A stretch of 64,000 nucleotides of DNA from CBDFLD01 sp965249005 (GCA_965249005.1 CBDFLD010000020.1:434001-498000); one strand, 5' to 3'; shown: positions 33,913 to 42,950, counted from the first letter of the stretch. Program-made: numbers and translations. Notes: a model not told the origin generated them from the letters alone.

Positions 33913-34779
33913 ATGCCATCGAATGTTCGTCTGGCGGTTCAGAAATCCGGACGATTATCCGACGGATCTCTGCGTTTGATCCAAGAGTGCGGCATCGAAT
34001 TTCAGAGCAACGGGGGCTCGAGTAAGCTGAGATCCGAGGCGGTGAACCTGCCCATCGAACTTCTTTTCCTGCGCGACGACGATATTCCGGGTTATGTTGC
34101 CGATGGCGTCGCGGATCTGGGGATCGTTGGGGAAAACATCGTCCGTGAGAAGCAGCAGCCGGTCCAGATCGTCGAACAACTGGGCTTCTCCCGTTGCCGG
34201 CTCGCGCTCGCCGTTCCCAGGGGAAGCTCGTTAGAGTCGGTTGAGGATCTGGGGGGCTGCGATATTGCCACTTCTTTTCCGAAGATCCTGAGCGCCTTTC
34301 TCGCGAAGCGAAACGTCTCGGCAAAGATTCATGAGATCAGCGGCTCGGTCGAGATTGCACCCAGCATCGGGCTGGCCCGAGCTGTGTGTGACATCGTGGG
34401 TTCTGGCAGCACTCTGGTGAGCAACGGATTGCGTGAGATCGAGACCGTGCTCCGCTCCGAGGCTGTACTCATTTCCCATGACCATCTCTCGGATGAGAAA
34501 GAGCTAATAGTCAAAAGTTTGTTGCTGCGCGTCCGGGCCGTGGGCAAAGCCAAGCGGAACAAATACATCTTGCTGAATGCTCCCAGCGCTCGCCTGAAGG
34601 ACATTATCGCGCTGTTACCGGGAATGAAGAGTCCCACGGTGTTGCCGCTGGCACTTGAAGGCTGGAACTCCGTGCATGCGGTCCTGGACGAGGATAGATT
34701 CTGGGAGATCATCGAGCAGCTCAAGAGAGCCGGAGCCCAGGGCATCCTCGTGATACCAATCGAGAAGATGATTGTCTGA
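33913..34779 (+). CDS. hisG: ATP phosphoribosyltransferase, long form
   Basis: 288 residues; catalyses the first step of histidine synthesis (ATP + PRPP to phosphoribosyl-ATP, EC 2.4.2.17). RLAVQKSGRL starts the catalytic domain, VADLGIVGENIV and DIVGSGSTLVSNGLREIE form the PRPP-binding part, and the C-terminal about 75 residues (KYILLNAPSARLKDIIALLPG to the end) are the PII-like regulatory domain of the long, HisZ-independent form, so feedback inhibition by histidine is expected. The ATG at 33913 has GAGGT 5 bases upstream. It is the first structural gene of the operon. Confidence 0.95.
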   Translation: MPSNVRLAVQKSGRLSDGSLRLIQECGIEFQSNGGSSKLRSEAVNLPIELLFLRDDDIPGYVADGVADLGIVGENIVREKQQPVQIVEQLGFSRCRLALAVPRGSSLESVEDLGGCDIATSFPKILSAFLAKRNVSAKIHEISGSVEIAPSIGLARAVCDIVGSGSTLVSNGLREIETVLRSEAVLISHDHLSDEKELIVKSLLLRVRAVGKAKRNKYILLNAPSARLKDIIALLPGMKSPTVLPLALEGWNSVHAVLDEDRFWEIIEQLKRAGAQGILVIPIEKMIV

Positions 34780-34789
34780 GGAGGGTTTC

Positions 34790-36103
34790 GTGGAGTGTAT
34801 CGAGCGCCCAGGCAGAGACGAATGGAAAGCCCTGGCCGGGCGGCCTTCGCGTGAGAACACGATCTCAGAACGAGTGGAGGCCATTATTGCGTCCGTACGG
34901 GAGCGCGGCGATTCTGCGCTCTTCGATTTCACGCGCGAGTTCGATGGAATCCACATCGAAAAACTGGCGGTCCAGGCTCGCGAAATGGCGGAGTCGGAGG
35001 CTCTTGTACCGAAAGATCTGCGCGAGGCGATCCGGACCGCAAAAGCCAATATCGAGACTTTTCACGCTGCTCAGCGGCAGACTGTTGTCCCGATCGAAAC
35101 CATGCCTGGAGTCTTGTGCTGGCGCCGCCATGTACCCATTGCTTCGGTCGGCCTGTACATTCCGGGCGGCAGCGCCCCTCTCTTTTCGACCCTCTTGATG
35201 TTGGGAGTCCCGGCTCGACTGGCCGGTTGTGAGCAGATCCTGGTTTGTACTCCCCCGAACTCCGATGGAGGGGTCAATCCTGTTGTGCTGTATATTTGCC
35301 GACTCCTTCGTATCACGCAGGTATTCAAGCTGGGCGGGGCGCAGGCCATTGCAGCGTTGGCTCATGGAACGGAGAGTGTTCCCCGTGTAGACAAGATACT
35401 CGGTCCCGGCAATCGTTACGTAGCGGCGGCAAAGCAGCAGGTCGCCGCGGAGGGTGTGGCCGTGGATCTACCGGCGGGACCATCGGAACTAGCGGTTGTG
35501 GCGGACGATTCAGCCGTGCCGGAGTACGTGGCGGCCGATATGCTCTCGCAGGCTGAGCACGGGGCCGACAGCCAGACCTTGCTGCTGGCGACGGATCGTT
35601 CGGTAGCGCAGGACGTCATGGCGGCGCTGGAGGCGCAACTGCGTGAGTTGCCCCGGCGTTCGATCGCGGAACAAGCAGTCAACTCGAGTCGCTGTATCAT
35701 CTTCGACGCACTCGATCAAGCTCTGGAATTCGTCGACCTCTATGCTCCGGAGCATCTCGTCCTCGCAGTTCGAAATCCTCGAGCGGTCGCTGAGCGGGTC
35801 CGAAATGCGGGTTCCGTTTTTCTTGGACCTCTATCGAGCGTTACATGTGGAGATTATGCATCGGGGACCAATCACGTCTTGCCCACGGGAGGCGCCGCAC
35901 GAGCTTTCAGCGGTGTCTCACTCGATAGCTTCGTGAAGAAAATCACCTTTCAAGAAATAGACGAGCACGGCTTACGGGTTGTCGGACCGATAGTCGAAAC
36001 ATTGGCAGCGGCCGAGGGACTCCAAGCGCATCGCGAGGCAGTGCGCGTTCGTCTAAGAAGTATGGGGCCTCGCAAGAATGATCGGGATGGTGCTGATGAT
36101 TGA
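34790..36103 (+). CDS. hisD: histidinol dehydrogenase
   Basis: About 437 residues from a GTG at 34790, chosen because a strong GAGGAGGG site lies 5 bases upstream; a TTG at 34772 would overlap hisG and precede that site. It oxidises L-histidinol to histidine in two NAD-dependent steps (EC 1.1.1.23), the last of the pathway. Family blocks: VGLYIPGGSAPLFSTLLMLGVPA, KLGGAQAIAALAHGT, VDKILGPGNRYVAAAK, and DMLSQAEHGADSQ with zinc ligands. Its last 26 bases overlap the next gene if that gene starts at 36078. Confidence 0.95.
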   Translation: MECIERPGRDEWKALAGRPSRENTISERVEAIIASVRERGDSALFDFTREFDGIHIEKLAVQAREMAESEALVPKDLREAIRTAKANIETFHAAQRQTVVPIETMPGVLCWRRHVPIASVGLYIPGGSAPLFSTLLMLGVPARLAGCEQILVCTPPNSDGGVNPVVLYICRLLRITQVFKLGGAQAIAALAHGTESVPRVDKILGPGNRYVAAAKQQVAAEGVAVDLPAGPSELAVVADDSAVPEYVAADMLSQAEHGADSQTLLLATDRSVAQDVMAALEAQLRELPRRSIAEQAVNSSRCIIFDALDQALEFVDLYAPEHLVLAVRNPRAVAERVRNAGSVFLGPLSSVTCGDYASGTNHVLPTGGAARAFSGVSLDSFVKKITFQEIDEHGLRVVGPIVETLAAAEGLQAHREAVRVRLRSMGPRKNDRDGADD

Positions 36104-37793
36104 GACGGACAAGAAGGTGGTCGTGGACGAAATAGGGAATTTGCTGCGAAGGAACATTCGATCCCTCGTGCCCTATTCTTCCGCTCGTGATGAATTTGAA
36201 ACATCGGAAGAAGCGAGATCCGAGACGACGGATCTTGTTCTCTTGGACGCCAACGAGAATGCGCTGGGATCGGTTGGAACGGCTCCTTATCATCGGTATC
36301 CAGATCCCGCACACAAGCAACTCAAGCAGAGCCTTGCCGAGATCAAGTCGATAGCGACCGGGCGCATCTTCGTCGGAAACGGTAGCGACGAGGCCATCGA
36401 TCTGCTGATTCGTGCATTCTGTGCCCCGGGACGAGATCGCGTTCTCGTCATGCCCCCGACATACGGGATGTATGGCGTGTGTGCCCGCGTCAATGACGTC
36501 GCGGTGACAAAAGTGCCCCTTACCCCGGAGTTCGCGATCGACGTGGATGCGGTATTGGGCGCGGTCGACAACCATACCAAGTTGCTCTTTGTTTGTTCGC
36601 CCAACAACCCCACGGGTCAGTGCTTCAAGGCCGAAGCGATCGAGTTGCTACTCCGTGGGTTTCCTGGAATTGTCGTGCTCGATGAGGCGTATATCGACTT
36701 TTGCGAACAGCGCTCGTGGCTCCGACGGTTGGACGAGTTTCCGCGGTTGGTGATTCTACAGACGCTTTCGAAGGCATGGGGTCTGGCCGGAATCCGGTTG
36801 GGCTTTGCATTTGGCCAGCCGGCGCTCGTTGACGTGCTGGATCGCATGAAGCCTCCCTACAATGTGAGCTCGGTGAATCAAGAGATCGCACTCCGTGCGC
36901 TTCGGTCGCCGGATCGAAAGGCTTCGTTCGTTCGTCAGCTTGTGGCCGAGCGTGACAAGTTACGGGTGGCTCTCGAACGGCGCGGAGGGGTGAAACGCGT
37001 CTATCGATCGGACGCGAACTTCCTGCTGGTTCGAACGACCAATGCCGGCCGGTTTCTCCGGACGCTGAAAAATCGAAGGATTATCGTACGTGATCGTTCG
37101 AGCGAGAAGCATTGCAAGGACTGTGTGCGCGTTACGGTTGGAACAGCGGCGGAAAATGCCAGGCTGATCGACGCGCTGGGGGGCGATAGCGAAACCGTGG
37201 TGGGCCCGGGAAAGCCGCGCGAGGCCGTGGTGCGCCGCGTGACAAAGGAGACCGAGGTGTATGTCGCACTTGCTCTCGACGGGCGAGGGGAGACCGACAT
37301 CGAATGTGGGATAGGCTTCTTGGATCACATGCTCGAGCAGCTGGCACGTCATTCTTTGTGTGACCTCACTCTGTCCGTTCGAGGGGACCTGCGGGTCGAT
37401 GCCCATCACACCGTGGAGGACGCAGCGTTGGCTCTCGGGGAGGCCTTTTCACTCGCGCTGGGTGAAAAGCGCGGGATCGAGCGTTATGGTTTCATGCTTC
37501 CGATGGACGAGTCATTGGCACGAGTCGCAGTTGATTTCTCAGGACGAAGCTATCTGGTCTGGGATGCCTCATTCGCACGAGAACGGATCGGTGAGATGCC
37601 GACCGAGCTCTTTCCGCATTTCTTCAAGTCCTTTTGCGACGCGGCGGGGTGCAATCTCAATATCCAGGTACGCGGGGAGAACGAGCATCACAAGATCGAG
37701 GCAATCTTCAAGGCCGTGGGGCGATCGATCCGCCAGGCGGTTCGCCATGACCCCTGGAAATCAGACGTGCCGAGTACGAAGGGGTCGTTATGA
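36078..37793 (+). CDS. hisCB: HisC-HisB fusion: histidinol-phosphate aminotransferase + imidazoleglycerol-phosphate dehydratase
   Basis: 571 residues in one frame. Residues about 1-365 are a class I/II aminotransferase of the HisC type: LDANENALG, YPDPAHKQLKQ, FVGNGSDEAIDLLIRAF, CSPNNPTGQ, and the PLP lysine in TLSKAWGLAG. Residues about 378-571 are a complete HisB dehydratase: ECGIGFLDHML, DAHHTVEDAALALGEA, ENEHHKIEAIFKA with the manganese His/Glu ligands. The first domain makes histidinol phosphate and the second imidazole-acetol phosphate, consecutive steps. There is no stop or frameshift between them. ATGs at 36078, 36087 and 36096 are all possible starts. It ends in ATGA shared with hisH. 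Confidence 0.93.
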   Translation: MIGMVLMIETDKKVVVDEIGNLLRRNIRSLVPYSSARDEFETSEEARSETTDLVLLDANENALGSVGTAPYHRYPDPAHKQLKQSLAEIKSIATGRIFVGNGSDEAIDLLIRAFCAPGRDRVLVMPPTYGMYGVCARVNDVAVTKVPLTPEFAIDVDAVLGAVDNHTKLLFVCSPNNPTGQCFKAEAIELLLRGFPGIVVLDEAYIDFCEQRSWLRRLDEFPRLVILQTLSKAWGLAGIRLGFAFGQPALVDVLDRMKPPYNVSSVNQEIALRALRSPDRKASFVRQLVAERDKLRVALERRGGVKRVYRSDANFLLVRTTNAGRFLRTLKNRRIIVRDRSSEKHCKDCVRVTVGTAAENARLIDALGGDSETVVGPGKPREAVVRRVTKETEVYVALALDGRGETDIECGIGFLDHMLEQLARHSLCDLTLSVRGDLRVDAHHTVEDAALALGEAFSLALGEKRGIERYGFMLPMDESLARVAVDFSGRSYLVWDASFARERIGEMPTELFPHFFKSFCDAAGCNLNIQVRGENEHHKIEAIFKAVGRSIRQAVRHDPWKSDVPSTKGSL

Positions 37794-38386
37794 CGGTAGC
37801 TGTCATTAAATACAATGCAGGAAACGTGTTTTCGGTGATGACCGCCCTCGGACGGCTGGGCGTGGCCGCTGAGCTTACCGATGATCCGCGTAGAATTCGG
37901 GCGGCCGACAAGGTCATCTTTCCCGGGGTGGGGGAGGCGAGTTCTGCGATGCGCTACTTGCGCGAGCGGGGTCTCGATGACGTGCTCCGGTCCCTCATGC
38001 AGCCCGTCCTCGGCATCTGCTTGGGTCTGCAGCTGTTGTGTGAATGGTCGGAGGAGGGGGACACGGAGTGTCTCGGTGTCTTTCCCCATCAGGTGCGACG
38101 CTTCGAGCCGGTTCGAAAGGTTCCGCACATGGGGTGGAACACGATTACCAACCTGCACGGCCCGCTATTCAGTGAGCTGGACGAACCCTACGTGTACTTC
38201 GTGCACAGCTACTACGTCGAGCTGGGGGAATATACCACTGCACGATCCGACTACATTGTCCCGTTTAGCGCGGCACTCGGCCGAGATAATCTCTTCGCAG
38301 TTCAGTTCCATCCCGAGAAAAGCGGAACCGACGGCATGAAATTGCTCGAGAACTTCTTGACCGGCGAAATCGAGGTGAGTCGATGA
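37790..38386 (+). CDS. hisH: imidazole glycerol phosphate synthase, glutaminase subunit
   Basis: 198 residues of class I glutamine amidotransferase fold. The triad is seen as Cys in GICLGLQLL, and His and Glu in VQFHPEKSG. VAVIKYNAGNVFSVMTAL is the N-terminal signature and FPGVGEASSAM the oxyanion region. It supplies ammonia to HisF. It overlaps the preceding gene by ATGA (37790-37793) and hisA by 4 bases. Confidence 0.95.
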   Translation: MTVAVIKYNAGNVFSVMTALGRLGVAAELTDDPRRIRAADKVIFPGVGEASSAMRYLRERGLDDVLRSLMQPVLGICLGLQLLCEWSEEGDTECLGVFPHQVRRFEPVRKVPHMGWNTITNLHGPLFSELDEPYVYFVHSYYVELGEYTTARSDYIVPFSAALGRDNLFAVQFHPEKSGTDGMKLLENFLTGEIEVSR

Positions 38387-39105
38387 TCGAGCCAATTCCG
38401 GCCCTTGATATCCTCGACGGCCGATGTGCACGCCTGAGGCGAGGAGACTACCGAAGACAGAGCATCTACGATATCGCTCCGCTGGATCTGGCGAAACAAA
38501 TTGAGGACGCGGGGTTGCGCAGGTTGCACCTCGTCGATTTGGACGGTGCCCGACAGGGGCGAGTCGTCAACTGGCAGGTGCTCGAGAGCATAGCCGACAA
38601 GACCTCGTTGATCATCGATTTCGGTGGCGGATTAAGAGCAACCGAGGATCTGGAATGCGCCTTCAAGAGCGGAGCCGCACAGGTGACGATCGGGAGTGTG
38701 GCCCTGACCGACCGCGGCTTGTTCGAGCGGTGGCTGACCTCTTTCGGGTCCGAGCGAATCATTCTTGCCGCGGACGTACGAGCGGGGTTTGTCGCATTTC
38801 ATGGGTGGCAAGAAGAGGGGTCCGTTTCCCTCGAGGAATTGTTGAGGGACGTCATGACGCTTGGCGTGCACTCCGTGATCTGCACTGACATCGAGCGTGA
38901 CGGGATGTTGAACGGCCCGGCTTATGATCTGTATCGCTTTGTGCGCGATCGATTTCCTGAACTCAGGCTTATCGCCAGTGGCGGAGTCCAGTCCATCGAG
39001 GATGTGAAGCAGCTGCGCGACGCAGGTGTCCATGGAGTCATCATCGGGAAAGCGCTCTACGAAGGACGTATCTCCCTATCGGAGCTAGAAGGGCTGCGAT
39101 GCTGA
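38383..39105 (+). CDS. hisA: phosphoribosylformimino-AICAR ribotide isomerase
   Basis: 240 residues, TIM barrel. It isomerises ProFAR to PRFAR (EC 5.3.1.16). PALDILDGRCARLRRGDY carries the first catalytic Asp, and CTDIERDGMLNGP the second. Phosphate-binding loops read IDFGGGLR and IASGGVQS. It overlaps hisF by 7 bases (39099-39105). Confidence 0.95.
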   Translation: MIEPIPALDILDGRCARLRRGDYRRQSIYDIAPLDLAKQIEDAGLRRLHLVDLDGARQGRVVNWQVLESIADKTSLIIDFGGGLRATEDLECAFKSGAAQVTIGSVALTDRGLFERWLTSFGSERIILAADVRAGFVAFHGWQEEGSVSLEELLRDVMTLGVHSVICTDIERDGMLNGPAYDLYRFVRDRFPELRLIASGGVQSIEDVKQLRDAGVHGVIIGKALYEGRISLSELEGLRC

Positions 39106-39854
39106 CCAAACGAATCATTCCCTGCCTTGACGTGCATGACGGAAGAGCCGTGAAAGGCGTGAACTTCGCGAACATCCGTGATGCCGGAGATGCCGTCGAG
39201 CTGGCAAAGGTCTATGTGGCGGAAGGGGCAGACGAACTCGTTTTCCTGGATATCACCGCAACGGTGGAGCGGCGCAAGGCGCTGGTCGGTTTGGTGAAAC
39301 GTGTTGCCCAGGAGATCTCGATTCCCTTTACTGTCGGGGGCGGAATCTCGTCGTTGGCGGATGCAGCGGTTTTCCTGGAGTCCGGTGCCGAGAAGGTCTC
39401 AGTCAATTCGGCAGCCGTTCGAGCGCCAGCGTTGATCCACGAGCTAGCTTCCGAGTTCGGTAGTCAATGTGTGGTACTAGCCGTGGATACGAAGCATAGC
39501 GATGGAGAGTGGATAGTCTATGTCGACGGAGGCCGCACCCCGACGGATCTGCGAACGATGGAGTGGGTGCGCGAGGGAGTCAATCTTGGTGCGGGCGAGA
39601 TTTTGCTGACCTCGATGAACCACGATGGCACCAAGAGCGGTTTTGCGCTGGAGATTACCCGCGTCGTCTCGGATGCCCTTCCAATCCCAGTCATTGCTTC
39701 CGGTGGCGCCGGTGCGCCGGAGCACTTCCGGGAGGTTTTCGAAGAGGGGCGCGCCGACGCGGCACTGGCGGCGAGCATCTTTCATTTTGGCGAAATCGGC
39801 ATCGGTCATCTCAAACAGTATCTGAAGAAGCGAAATATTGCGGTGCGAATATGA
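39099..39854 (+). CDS. hisF: imidazole glycerol phosphate synthase, cyclase subunit
   Basis: 251 residues, TIM barrel paralogous to HisA. TKRIIPCLDVHDGRAVKGVNF is cut here as the conserved start (Asp of CLDV); DELVFLDITA, FTVGGGISS, ILLTSMNHDGTKSGF with the second catalytic Asp, and IASGGAGAPEHF follow. It forms IGP and AICAR with HisH. The stop overlaps hisIE by ATGA. Confidence 0.94.
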   Translation: MLTKRIIPCLDVHDGRAVKGVNFANIRDAGDAVELAKVYVAEGADELVFLDITATVERRKALVGLVKRVAQEISIPFTVGGGISSLADAAVFLESGAEKVSVNSAAVRAPALIHELASEFGSQCVVLAVDTKHSDGEWIVYVDGGRTPTDLRTMEWVREGVNLGAGEILLTSMNHDGTKSGFALEITRVVSDALPIPVIASGGAGAPEHFREVFEEGRADAALAASIFHFGEIGIGHLKQYLKKRNIAVRI

Positions 39855-40441
39855 ATATTGACTTCGAAAAAGGAGGCGGGCTCATACCCGCCGTGGTCCA
39901 AGATTCGGCAACCCGCCGGGTCCTAATGGTCGGGTACATGAACCGCGAAGCCGTAGAGAAGACCCAAAGAGAAGGTAGAGTCTGCTTTTACAGCAGGACG
40001 AAACGGCGATTGTGGACCAAGGGGGAGAGTTCCGGGAACTACCTCGAGGTGCGGCAGATCTTGCCCGACTGCGACCGAGACACGTTGCTGATCAAGGCGG
40101 ATCCAGCCGGTCCCGTCTGCCATACTGGAAGCGATACCTGTTTTCAGGAGCAAAACGGCGAGCCGGACTTTCTGGCCTACCTTTCCGGAATCATCAAAGA
40201 AAGGAAACACCATGGCGATCGCCGCTCCTATACTCGAGGCCTGTTGAATGCCGGGGTCAAGAGAATCGCACAAAAGGTAGGCGAAGAAAGCGTGGAATTG
40301 GCGATCGCGGCCGTGGACGAAGATGCAGAAGCGTTTCTCAACGAGGCTGCCGACCTGGTCTTTCACCTTTTGGTCTTGCTGGAGGCTCGCGACGCAAGCA
40401 TCGATGATGTCATTGACGTCTTGCGCTCTCGTCGCCGATAG
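39851..40441 (+). CDS. hisIE: bifunctional PRA-CH / PRA-PH enzyme
   Basis: 196 residues from ATG 39851, which shares ATGA with the hisF stop; the longer frame to 39509 is inside hisF and is rejected. Residues 1-110 are phosphoribosyl-AMP cyclohydrolase (RVCFYSRTKRRLWTKGESSG, and ILPDCDRDTLLIKA with metal/zinc Cys and Asp, then VCHTGSDTCF). Residues about 115-196 are phosphoribosyl-ATP pyrophosphatase (KRIAQKVGEESVELAIAA). It catalyses the second and third steps and is the last gene of the operon. No histidinol-phosphate phosphatase is encoded in the cluster. Confidence 0.95.
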   Translation: MNIDFEKGGGLIPAVVQDSATRRVLMVGYMNREAVEKTQREGRVCFYSRTKRRLWTKGESSGNYLEVRQILPDCDRDTLLIKADPAGPVCHTGSDTCFQEQNGEPDFLAYLSGIIKERKHHGDRRSYTRGLLNAGVKRIAQKVGEESVELAIAAVDEDAEAFLNEAADLVFHLLVLLEARDASIDDVIDVLRSRRR

Positions 40442-40786
40442 ACCGCGCCCGAGACGCCGGTGCAGGCCCGCCATTTTGCCGAGATGATACACCCTTTGTT
40501 ATGCTGAGTCTCCGCTTGCGCAATGTTGTGCGCGTGGTGGAGAGAACAAACATCAGAGAAAATCAGAGAGCAATACGATGCCTGGTTCGGGAAGGTGTGC
40601 GCTTTCTAATGGAAGACCACTGAACAATGACCACTCGCCGGACATTCTTCTTTAAGAGGTCAGACTAGTCCTTAGTCCAGCGTGATTTTTTGCATGAGGA
40701 GGAAGAAAAGCCCTGGAACGTGCGCCGTTACGGGATAAAATGCGTTTGATATATTTACAAGACATCCCGAAAGGAGCACATTCCAG
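40442..40786. other. 345-bp gap before the IS1380 transposase
   Basis: It holds a small direct repeat (ATCAGAGA twice near 40552-40572) and an A/T-rich block ahead of the transposase. It should contain the left inverted repeat of the insertion sequence, but I could not match any segment here to a reverse complement after 42292. No coding potential is seen. Confidence 0.4.
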
Positions 40787-42292
40787 GTGAATAAAAGAAA
40801 CCACAGAATCCTCCTCCGAGACAAGCAAAATCTTACACGCCGGTTGGAAAGAAATCAGTTTGAGGACCGGTCCGATCCTATGTTCAAGGACTCCAACACC
40901 TACTACGAGATCGCCGAGAGAACGCGCGCCATCGGATCTGGTGGTATCGGAGCCATTCACAAGCTCGTGTGTAAGCTTGGATTGGACAAAGATATCAACA
41001 GAAACATCGTTTTGCTCAAGTACCACTTTCCTTACTGGGAATCCGATCATGTACTGAACATCGCATACAACGTCTTGTCGGGTGGAACCTGTCTCGAAGA
41101 TATCGAGCGGTTGCGCCAGGATGAGACCTACATGAACGGACTGGGAGCCGAGAGGATTCCGGATCCCACGACGGCTGGAGATTTCCTCCGTCGTTTCGAT
41201 GAGGATTGGATCTTCGGACTTCAGGAAACCATCAATGAAACCCGAACCAAGGTGTGGAAGTTGCAGGATGCTTCCTTCCGGAAGGAGGCCATCATCGACG
41301 TGGACGGGACCGTCGCCGGAACCTTGGGGGAATGCAAGGAAGGAATGGACATTGCCTACAACGGGATCTGGGGTTACGCACCGTTGATCGTGACCTTGGC
41401 CAATACGAATGAGGTCCTCTATCTGATGAATCGGCCGGGCAACCGTCCCTCTTCCGACGGAGCGGCCGAGTGGATGGACCGGGCAATCGATCTGGTGTCG
41501 TCGGTGTTTACGAAGGTCTGGCTTCGGGGCGACACGGATTTCTCGCTGACGAGAAACTTCGATCGCTGGGACGAGCGGGTTGGTTTTGTCTTTGGTTATG
41601 ACGCCAAGCCGAACCTGGTCGGGATGGCCGATGCCCTGCCGGAGAGACAATGGAAACCGCTCGAGCGGCCTCCTCGTTATGAGGTCAAGAGCGAAGAACG
41701 GCGCCGTCCGGAAAACGTCAAAGAACAAGTAATCAAGGAGAGAGAATTCAAGAACATCCGCCTGCAGAGCGAGCAGGTCGCCGAGTTTGACTATCGTCCC
41801 GGACACTGTAAGAAAACCTATCGCATGGTTGTGGTTCGGAAGAACCTCACGATCGAAAAGGGGGAGCACCGGCTGTTTGATGAGGTCCGGTACTTCTTCT
41901 ACATCACCAACGATCGGGAGATGACGATGGGAGAAGTGGTCCTTTTTGCCAACGATCGCTGCAACCAGGAAAACGTCATCGGTCAGCTCAAGAGTGGAGT
42001 GAACGCCTTGAGGATGCCTTCGGACAGTCTGGTATCGAACTGGGCCTACATGGTCATCGCATCGCTGGCGTGGAATCTGAAGGCCTGGTATGGCCTGGTG
42101 ACGCAGGCGCCGACAGTACGTCGTGATATCTTGAGGATGGAGTTCAAACGCTTCCTGGTGAACTTTGTGCAAATACCCTGTCAGATTGTAAGAACCGGTC
42201 GTCGCCTCGTTTACAGGATATTGGCCTATAGCAAGCATCTCGAAACCTTTTTGGCGACGTTCGACTATATCAGGCAACTCAGGTTTACTTGA
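40787..42292 (+). CDS. IS1380-family transposase
   Basis: 501 residues from a GTG at 40787, 10 bases after AAAGGAG. DDE transposase with the IS1380 pattern: ADHVLNIAYNVLSGGTCLEDIE-like N-terminal block (here SDHVLNIAYN), IIDVDGTVAGT with the first Asp near residue 170, WLRGDTDFS with the second, and the C-terminal NQENVIGQLKSGVNALRMP followed by SNWAYMVIASLAWNLKAW with the Glu. It appears full length. The terminal inverted repeats were not resolved. The insertion lies just downstream of the his operon and does not break a recognisable gene. A long antisense frame (40652-42445) is an artefact. Confidence 0.92.
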   Translation: MNKRNHRILLRDKQNLTRRLERNQFEDRSDPMFKDSNTYYEIAERTRAIGSGGIGAIHKLVCKLGLDKDINRNIVLLKYHFPYWESDHVLNIAYNVLSGGTCLEDIERLRQDETYMNGLGAERIPDPTTAGDFLRRFDEDWIFGLQETINETRTKVWKLQDASFRKEAIIDVDGTVAGTLGECKEGMDIAYNGIWGYAPLIVTLANTNEVLYLMNRPGNRPSSDGAAEWMDRAIDLVSSVFTKVWLRGDTDFSLTRNFDRWDERVGFVFGYDAKPNLVGMADALPERQWKPLERPPRYEVKSEERRRPENVKEQVIKEREFKNIRLQSEQVAEFDYRPGHCKKTYRMVVVRKNLTIEKGEHRLFDEVRYFFYITNDREMTMGEVVLFANDRCNQENVIGQLKSGVNALRMPSDSLVSNWAYMVIASLAWNLKAWYGLVTQAPTVRRDILRMEFKRFLVNFVQIPCQIVRTGRRLVYRILAYSKHLETFLATFDYIRQLRFT

Positions 42293-42522
42293 AGGCGCCT
42301 CGCCGGCGGGTGAGCCCGTACCCCCGGCGGAGCAAGAGTGGCGGGCGAAAGGAAGGGCATAACAGAGACAAACAAGATCAAGTGATCCAGACAACCAATG
42401 GAAGGTTTGTCTCTTGTGTTTCTCTTTGCTTTCCCTGTTACGCACAAGGAGCTGAAATCCACGAGATATTCGGAAAAGGCAAACGATTTTCCGAGCGAGC
42501 TCATACCTCGCTTATTTTGGGT
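42293..42522. other. non-coding region after the transposase with an imperfect inverted repeat
   Basis: Contains ATAACAGAGACAAACAAG (about 42359) and a loosely inverse CTTGTGTTTCTCTTTGCTTT (about 42414) downstream. It may hold the right end of the insertion sequence. No gene is seen. Confidence 0.35.
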
Positions 42523-42643
42523 CTAGTGGCGTGTAACAGTTGAATTGCTATTACGTGTTGCACACTGTCGTACGCATGGAAGCACGTTCAACGGAGCTAA
42601 TCAACGAATCATTACTACGAATTCACGTGTTACAGGCCACTAG
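42523..42643. repeat. MITE-like element with 24-bp terminal inverted repeats
   Basis: Both ends start with CTAGTGGC. The arms 42523-42546 and 42620-42643 match at 21 of 24 positions when one is reverse-complemented (core TGTAACA, ending GAATT). The 73-bp middle has no frame of note. The CTAG at both tips could be the target duplication. This is the classic shape of a non-autonomous DNA element. Confidence 0.65.
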
Positions 42644-42780
42644 GCGGTCCTACATTGCAAGGACCAGCAACAAACTTGCTTGGCTATTGTCGGGAGTTCC
42701 CTCCGGGATCCGGCAGCATAGGAACTGTATCCGTTGCTACCTTCCCAGATTCATTCAAGATTTCGGTATCGGAATTTGGT

Positions 42781-42836
42781 GGCAATCTCCGACGATCCCT
42801 ATCCAAAAAGATAGGACCCTATCCGATCAGATTGCC
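42781..42836. promoter_or_regulatory. nested dyad, candidate enhancer (UAS) for the sigma-54 activator
   Basis: Outer arms GGCAATCT (42781-42788) and AGATTGCC (42829-42836) enclose inner arms CCTATC (42798-42803) and GATAGG (42810-42815). The centre lies about 170 bases before the predicted transcription start, a typical place for enhancer-binding proteins. It could also simply fold as a hairpin. Confidence 0.4.
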
Positions 42837-42950
42837 CTTAGCCGGCTCCGCCGGGAAAACGCACGATCAGCTCCCCCCCCGTATCATTCTATCACCCTGT
42901 AAATCAGACAGTTACAAGAACATAAACAAACTTCTGGAGGAGATTTCAAG

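Noticed and set aside
40652..42445. 597-codon open frame on the minus strand
   Set aside because: It is fully antisense to the IS1380 transposase, whose DDE motifs are intact; the minus-strand translation has no domain.
40442..42522. Terminal inverted repeats and target duplication of the IS1380 element
   Set aside because: No pair of matching inverted ends could be found by eye on the two sides, so I give only the transposase gene and no element borders.
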